From: Mesorhizobium jarvisii
Lineage (GTDB): Bacteria > Pseudomonadota > Alphaproteobacteria > Rhizobiales > Rhizobiaceae
Length of the DNA: 64,000 bases
Direction of reading: 5' to 3'
NCBI RefSeq assembly: GCF_003601985.1
Contig: NZ_QZXA01000020.1
Coordinates: 1-64,000 of the forward strand
A program made the position numbers and the translations under genes. The notes beneath the pieces are model-generated. The model was not told where the DNA came from, did not search any database, and saw only the letters and a program-made list of their open reading frames with translations. Shown one piece after another: positions 61,363-64,000 of the stretch (its first letter is position 1; each line of letters opens with the position of its first letter).

Positions 61363-62253
61363 ATGACCGGACTGATGAGCCGCCGCTTGGATGTCGACGC
61401 CTTGCGCGCACTGGTCGCGATCGAGAAGCACGGCGGCGTCACGCGCGCGGCCGAAATTCTCGGCCTGTCGCAGTCGGCCGTCAGCCACAAGATCAAGAGA
61501 CTCGAAACGAGTCTCGACTGCGAAATCCTCACCCGGAAAGCAAACGCGTCGATGTTCACCACGGCCGGACGGGACCTGCTTGGCTATGCGCGGCGCATTC
61601 TGGGCATCCATGACGAGGCGGTCCTGAGCCTGTCGAAAAGCTCTTTGCAAGGCAAGATCGCGCTGGGAATGACCGAGGATACCACCTGCACGGACCTTTC
61701 GCGCATTCTTGGCCGGTTTCGCCGGCTCTACCCGGAGGTGAGCGTCCGCACGCAGGTGCGCATGAGCCTCGTCTTGCAGGAGCAGCTCAGCCAGGGAGCC
61801 CTTGACGCCGCCATCATCCAGGTATTCCAGCACGAGGTCCGCCCCGCCGACATCCTCCTGTTCCGCGAGACGCTGCATTGGGTGAAATCTCGCGACCTGG
61901 TTCTGTCGAACGGGAAGCCGGTCCCATTTCTTTCCTTCGATGAGAATTGCTTTTACCGGCGCTGGGGCATCGACGTCGGGCAGGACGAGGATACGGTGTT
62001 GGAGACCGTGTTCGAATGCTCCAGCGCGGCCGGGATCATTGCAGGCGTGACCGCGGGGCTCGGCGTGGCACTCCTGAGTCAGCGGTACCTGCAGCCCGAC
62101 ATGGAGATTGTCGACAACACATTCCCCAAGCCGCCAGACCTGGCCTATGTCATCAGGCGCGCGCGCACCCCCAGGAACCCCGCGCTCGAGACTCTGGTCA
62201 GGGAGATCGAGGCTGAGGTAAAGCGTTACGGGACGCTGCAAATTGCCGTCTAG
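61363..62253 (+). CDS. LysR-type transcriptional regulator
   Basis: A 296-residue LTTR: N-terminal HTH (LRALVAIEKHGGVTRAAEIL, then QSAVSHKIKRLE) and a C-terminal effector domain. ATG at 61363 after GCGAGG; the upstream frame is not conserved-looking. It most likely controls the divergent EamA transporter. Effector unknown. Confidence 0.92.
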   Translation: MTGLMSRRLDVDALRALVAIEKHGGVTRAAEILGLSQSAVSHKIKRLETSLDCEILTRKANASMFTTAGRDLLGYARRILGIHDEAVLSLSKSSLQGKIALGMTEDTTCTDLSRILGRFRRLYPEVSVRTQVRMSLVLQEQLSQGALDAAIIQVFQHEVRPADILLFRETLHWVKSRDLVLSNGKPVPFLSFDENCFYRRWGIDVGQDEDTVLETVFECSSAAGIIAGVTAGLGVALLSQRYLQPDMEIVDNTFPKPPDLAYVIRRARTPRNPALETLVREIEAEVKRYGTLQIAV

Positions 62254-62291
62254 AGCTTAAGCGCGGCGCGCTGCGAAAGCTGGCTGGTCTG

Positions 62292-62918
62292 TTATTTCTG
62301 AAGCGATCTCGGACCGCTGACGAACGGGCTTCCCCTGACATAGAACCGCAGCAGCCGGTCCGCATCCTTGGTAATGCCGATCCTGATGCCTTGCCCGATC
62401 TCGCCGGCCTTTTGGCCGTCCTTCGCCAGCCATAGCGGCCCTTTCCGGCAGAGGTCGAGCCCGTCGAGCGACCGATCGATCCGCAGCGCCGCGGCCAGCC
62501 TGCCCGGTCCGCGCGCCAAGTCGCGCAAGCGCTCGACGCCGCGATTCTGACGCATGATGGCGATGCCCTCGAGTGGCTCGAGCGCCCGGATCAGCACGCC
62601 CGTTCCGATTCCTTCCGCCTCGCTCGAGACATTCAGCATCATGGAGACGCCATAGGCGAGATAGACATAGGCGTGGCCGCGCTCGAGGAACAGCGAACGG
62701 TTGCGCGGGGTCATCCCCCTGAAGCCATGCCCGGCGGCGTCGCCGACGACATAGGCCTCCGTCTCGACGATGCGGCCGCTGACCATGCCCTCCGGCAAAT
62801 CGCGCACCACCAGCTTGCCGATGAGGAAGCGGGCTAACGCAGCCGTATCATCAGGCAGCTCCGAACGAGCGATCGGCGGATGATCTTCCCCATGGCTCAC
62901 GGCATGCGCTCGACCCAT
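62292..62918 (-). CDS. DNA-3-methyladenine glycosylase (MPG/AAG family)
   Basis: A 208-residue MPG-type glycosylase with GRIVETEAYV (catalytic-site Glu), MTPRNRSLFLERGHAYVYLAYG and ARGPGRLAAAL motifs. It removes alkylated purines from DNA. The ATG at 62918 overlaps the upstream gene by 22 bases; a GTG at 62900 would give a GTGA overlap and may be the true start. Confidence 0.93.
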   Translation of the reverse strand: MGRAHAVSHGEDHPPIARSELPDDTAALARFLIGKLVVRDLPEGMVSGRIVETEAYVVGDAAGHGFRGMTPRNRSLFLERGHAYVYLAYGVSMMLNVSSEAEGIGTGVLIRALEPLEGIAIMRQNRGVERLRDLARGPGRLAAALRIDRSLDGLDLCRKGPLWLAKDGQKAGEIGQGIRIGITKDADRLLRFYVRGSPFVSGPRSLQK

Positions 62919-63292
62919 TGCGCACGCGACGGTCCCGGCTCGAACGGGTCGCTGAAATACTGGGTCTCGCGCGCCACCTTGCCGTCGAGGAACTCCATGA
63001 TGCTGACTGTATAGGAGGGCCGCCCGTCATAGGTCAGGACATATTCGGTGACCCAGAGACCATCCGTGCCGGTGATCCGCCGCACGGCAAAACGCTTGCG
63101 GTTGGGCTGCGCGGCGCGGGAGGCCTGGATGTTGCGCCGCCCGTGGATGCGCTCGCCCGATTGCGGATAGTCAAGCACCGCATCCTCCCGATAGATCTCA
63201 TGCTCTGCCTCGAAATCACCGGCATCCGAGGCGGCCCAGTGACGATCCAGAGCCACGGGGATGTCCCGGTCTTCCATGGCAATGTCTTCCAT
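62897..63292 (-). CDS. SnoaL-like (NTF2-fold) protein
   Basis: A 131-residue protein with the SnoaL-like pattern (LDRHWAASDAGDFEAEHEIY ... EDAVLDYPQSGERIHGRRNI). NTF2-fold proteins may be isomerases, or simply ligand binders. It overlaps the glycosylase gene and shares its operon. AAGGAGGAT site before the ATG. Confidence 0.85.
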   Translation of the reverse strand: MEDIAMEDRDIPVALDRHWAASDAGDFEAEHEIYREDAVLDYPQSGERIHGRRNIQASRAAQPNRKRFAVRRITGTDGLWVTEYVLTYDGRPSYTVSIMEFLDGKVARETQYFSDPFEPGPSRAQWVERMP

Positions 63293-63313
63293 CGCAATCC
63301 TCCTTGACCGTCA

Positions 63314-63351
63314 CCGTGGGATGGACCGTCGTAGCACGGTCCATCCCACGG
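63314..63351. terminator. perfect 16-bp stem hairpin between the SMP-30 and SnoaL genes
   Basis: CCGTGGGATGGACCGT (63314-63329) and ACGGTCCATCCCACGG (63336-63351) are exact inverted repeats around the 6-base loop CGTAGC. No T run follows on either strand. It could stop transcription from the SMP-30 gene or be a repeat palindrome or binding site. Confidence 0.55.
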
Positions 63352-63395
63352 CTGTTAGCCAGAGGTCGCGCGGATCGACCCTGAGGCGCCGGCTC

Positions 63396-64000
63396 TCAGT
63401 CCAGCTTCCGCGCCGCGATTTCGCCCTCGTTCATCAGCGGCACATAGAGGATCGACTTGCCGTCGGTGCCGATGTCGGCGCTGCCCGGCTTGAAATGCGC
63501 CACCGCTTCCGGTGCGCCACCGGCCTTGTATCGGTAAAGCGTGCCGATCATGTAGGCGGTGGCGTAGATGGTGTCGCCAATGGCGACGACGCCATCGAGG
63601 TCGGCGAATTTCTGCGCGCCGGGCAGCGGCGAAATCGCCTTGCTTGCGAGGTCGATGGCGAGCAGCCCGCCTGGCTCCGCCGTGCTGAAGTCGGGCTTGA
63701 TGCCCTTGCCCCACGAGGCGACGATCAGCCTGTCGCCATCGGCGAAGACGCCGTTGGGCGAAGCCAGCAGCGCATCCCTGACGAACAGCTCCGGCCGGTC
63801 GCCGTTGATGCGGTAGATCGTGTCGGCCAGCATGTCGCTGACATAGACCTTGCCTGTCTGGTCCGAGGTCATGTCGTTGAGGAAGACGGCATTCGGCACC
63901 ACAATGCTGGCGATCAGCTTGCCGCTGGCGAGATCGACGACGCGGACCTTGGTGATGTCGGCGACATAGAGTTTGCCGCCGGATATCGCCATGCCCTTGG
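63396..64000 (-). CDS. SMP-30/gluconolactonase-like beta-propeller protein, 5' part outside the window
   Basis: At least 201 codons; the frame is open to the window edge, so the N-terminal part is missing. Repeats such as GKVYVSDMLADTIYRINGD, LLASPNGVFADGDRLIVASW and DLDGVVAIGDTIYATAY show the six-bladed propeller of SMP-30/strictosidine-synthase-like proteins. Likely a lactonase or a periplasmic propeller; export cannot be judged without the N-terminus. Confidence 0.82.
   Translation of the reverse strand, partial: KGMAISGGKLYVADITKVRVVDLASGKLIASIVVPNAVFLNDMTSDQTGKVYVSDMLADTIYRINGDRPELFVRDALLASPNGVFADGDRLIVASWGKGIKPDFSTAEPGGLLAIDLASKAISPLPGAQKFADLDGVVAIGDTIYATAYMIGTLYRYKAGGAPEAVAHFKPGSADIGTDGKSILYVPLMNEGEIAARKLD

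Overview
The window looks like chromosomal DNA from a high-GC alphaproteobacterium of the order Hyphomicrobiales, most likely Mesorhizobium or a close relative. Three things support this: the order secB / fxsA / Tim44-like / mltA / Smr / XRE at 38.3-43.0 kb, which I know from near the origin of rhizobial chromosomes; several families of short palindromic intergenic repeats of rhizobial (RIME-like) character; and the many metabolic and transport paralogues. I saw no tRNA, rRNA, CRISPR array, transposase or phage structural gene.

Layout. 0.3-1.0 kb: dnaQ. 1.0-3.9 kb: a tightly coupled catabolic operon (creatinase/DddP-like M24 enzyme, isochorismatase-fold hydrolase, HSL-type esterase). 4.2-13.1 kb: a GlxA-type AraC regulator, a reverse trans-sulfuration pair (CBS and cystathionine gamma-lyase), RidA, an isochorismatase-fold protein without its cysteine, HxlR/DJ-1, and an Rrf2 regulator with an FAD/NAD(P) oxidoreductase. 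14.0-17.0 kb: a taurine ABC transporter, tauABC, with a small trailing ORF. 17.1-21.4 kb: an ABC-2 exporter and a CioAB/CydAB-type quinol oxidase. 21.4-30 kb: a very large AAA-LuxR regulator divergent from a DUF4242 gene, then small and secreted proteins (MsrA, an MxKDx-like repeat protein, a DUF1223 protein, a lone TadG-like protein) with repeats between them. 30.1-32 kb: lepA.

32.1-35.25 kb is an AT-richer, accessory-looking island of four genes: an internally duplicated double-zinc-knuckle protein, facing an operon of an Nmad2-like protein, an ImmA/IrrE metallopeptidase and an overlapping PIN-domain protein. This is the best candidate in the window for an undescribed defence or toxin-antitoxin-like system.

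35.4-43.0 kb holds an orphan peptide-type binding protein and the conserved secB-to-XRE block. 43-50 kb carries envelope and storage genes: a transglutaminase-like peptidase, PHA depolymerase, an RlpA-like protein, a decayed ABC ATPase, a lone DUF2156 synthase domain and an FMO-like flavoprotein. 50.6-57 kb has a Tat-exported PhoX phosphatase with a possible Pho box, a glycine/asparagine repeat secreted protein, a NarL-type two-component system, a small DMT transporter and a PAP2 phosphatase. 57.3-64 kb has an XRE/SulP pair, an HAD dehalogenase, a divergent EamA/LysR pair, a 3-methyladenine glycosylase, a SnoaL-like protein and the 3' part of an SMP-30-like gene cut by the window edge.

Theme: sulfur handling recurs (trans-sulfuration, Rrf2 with a Cys cluster, TauABC, MsrA, SulP), but the genes form separate transcription units, so a shared regulon is only an inference.
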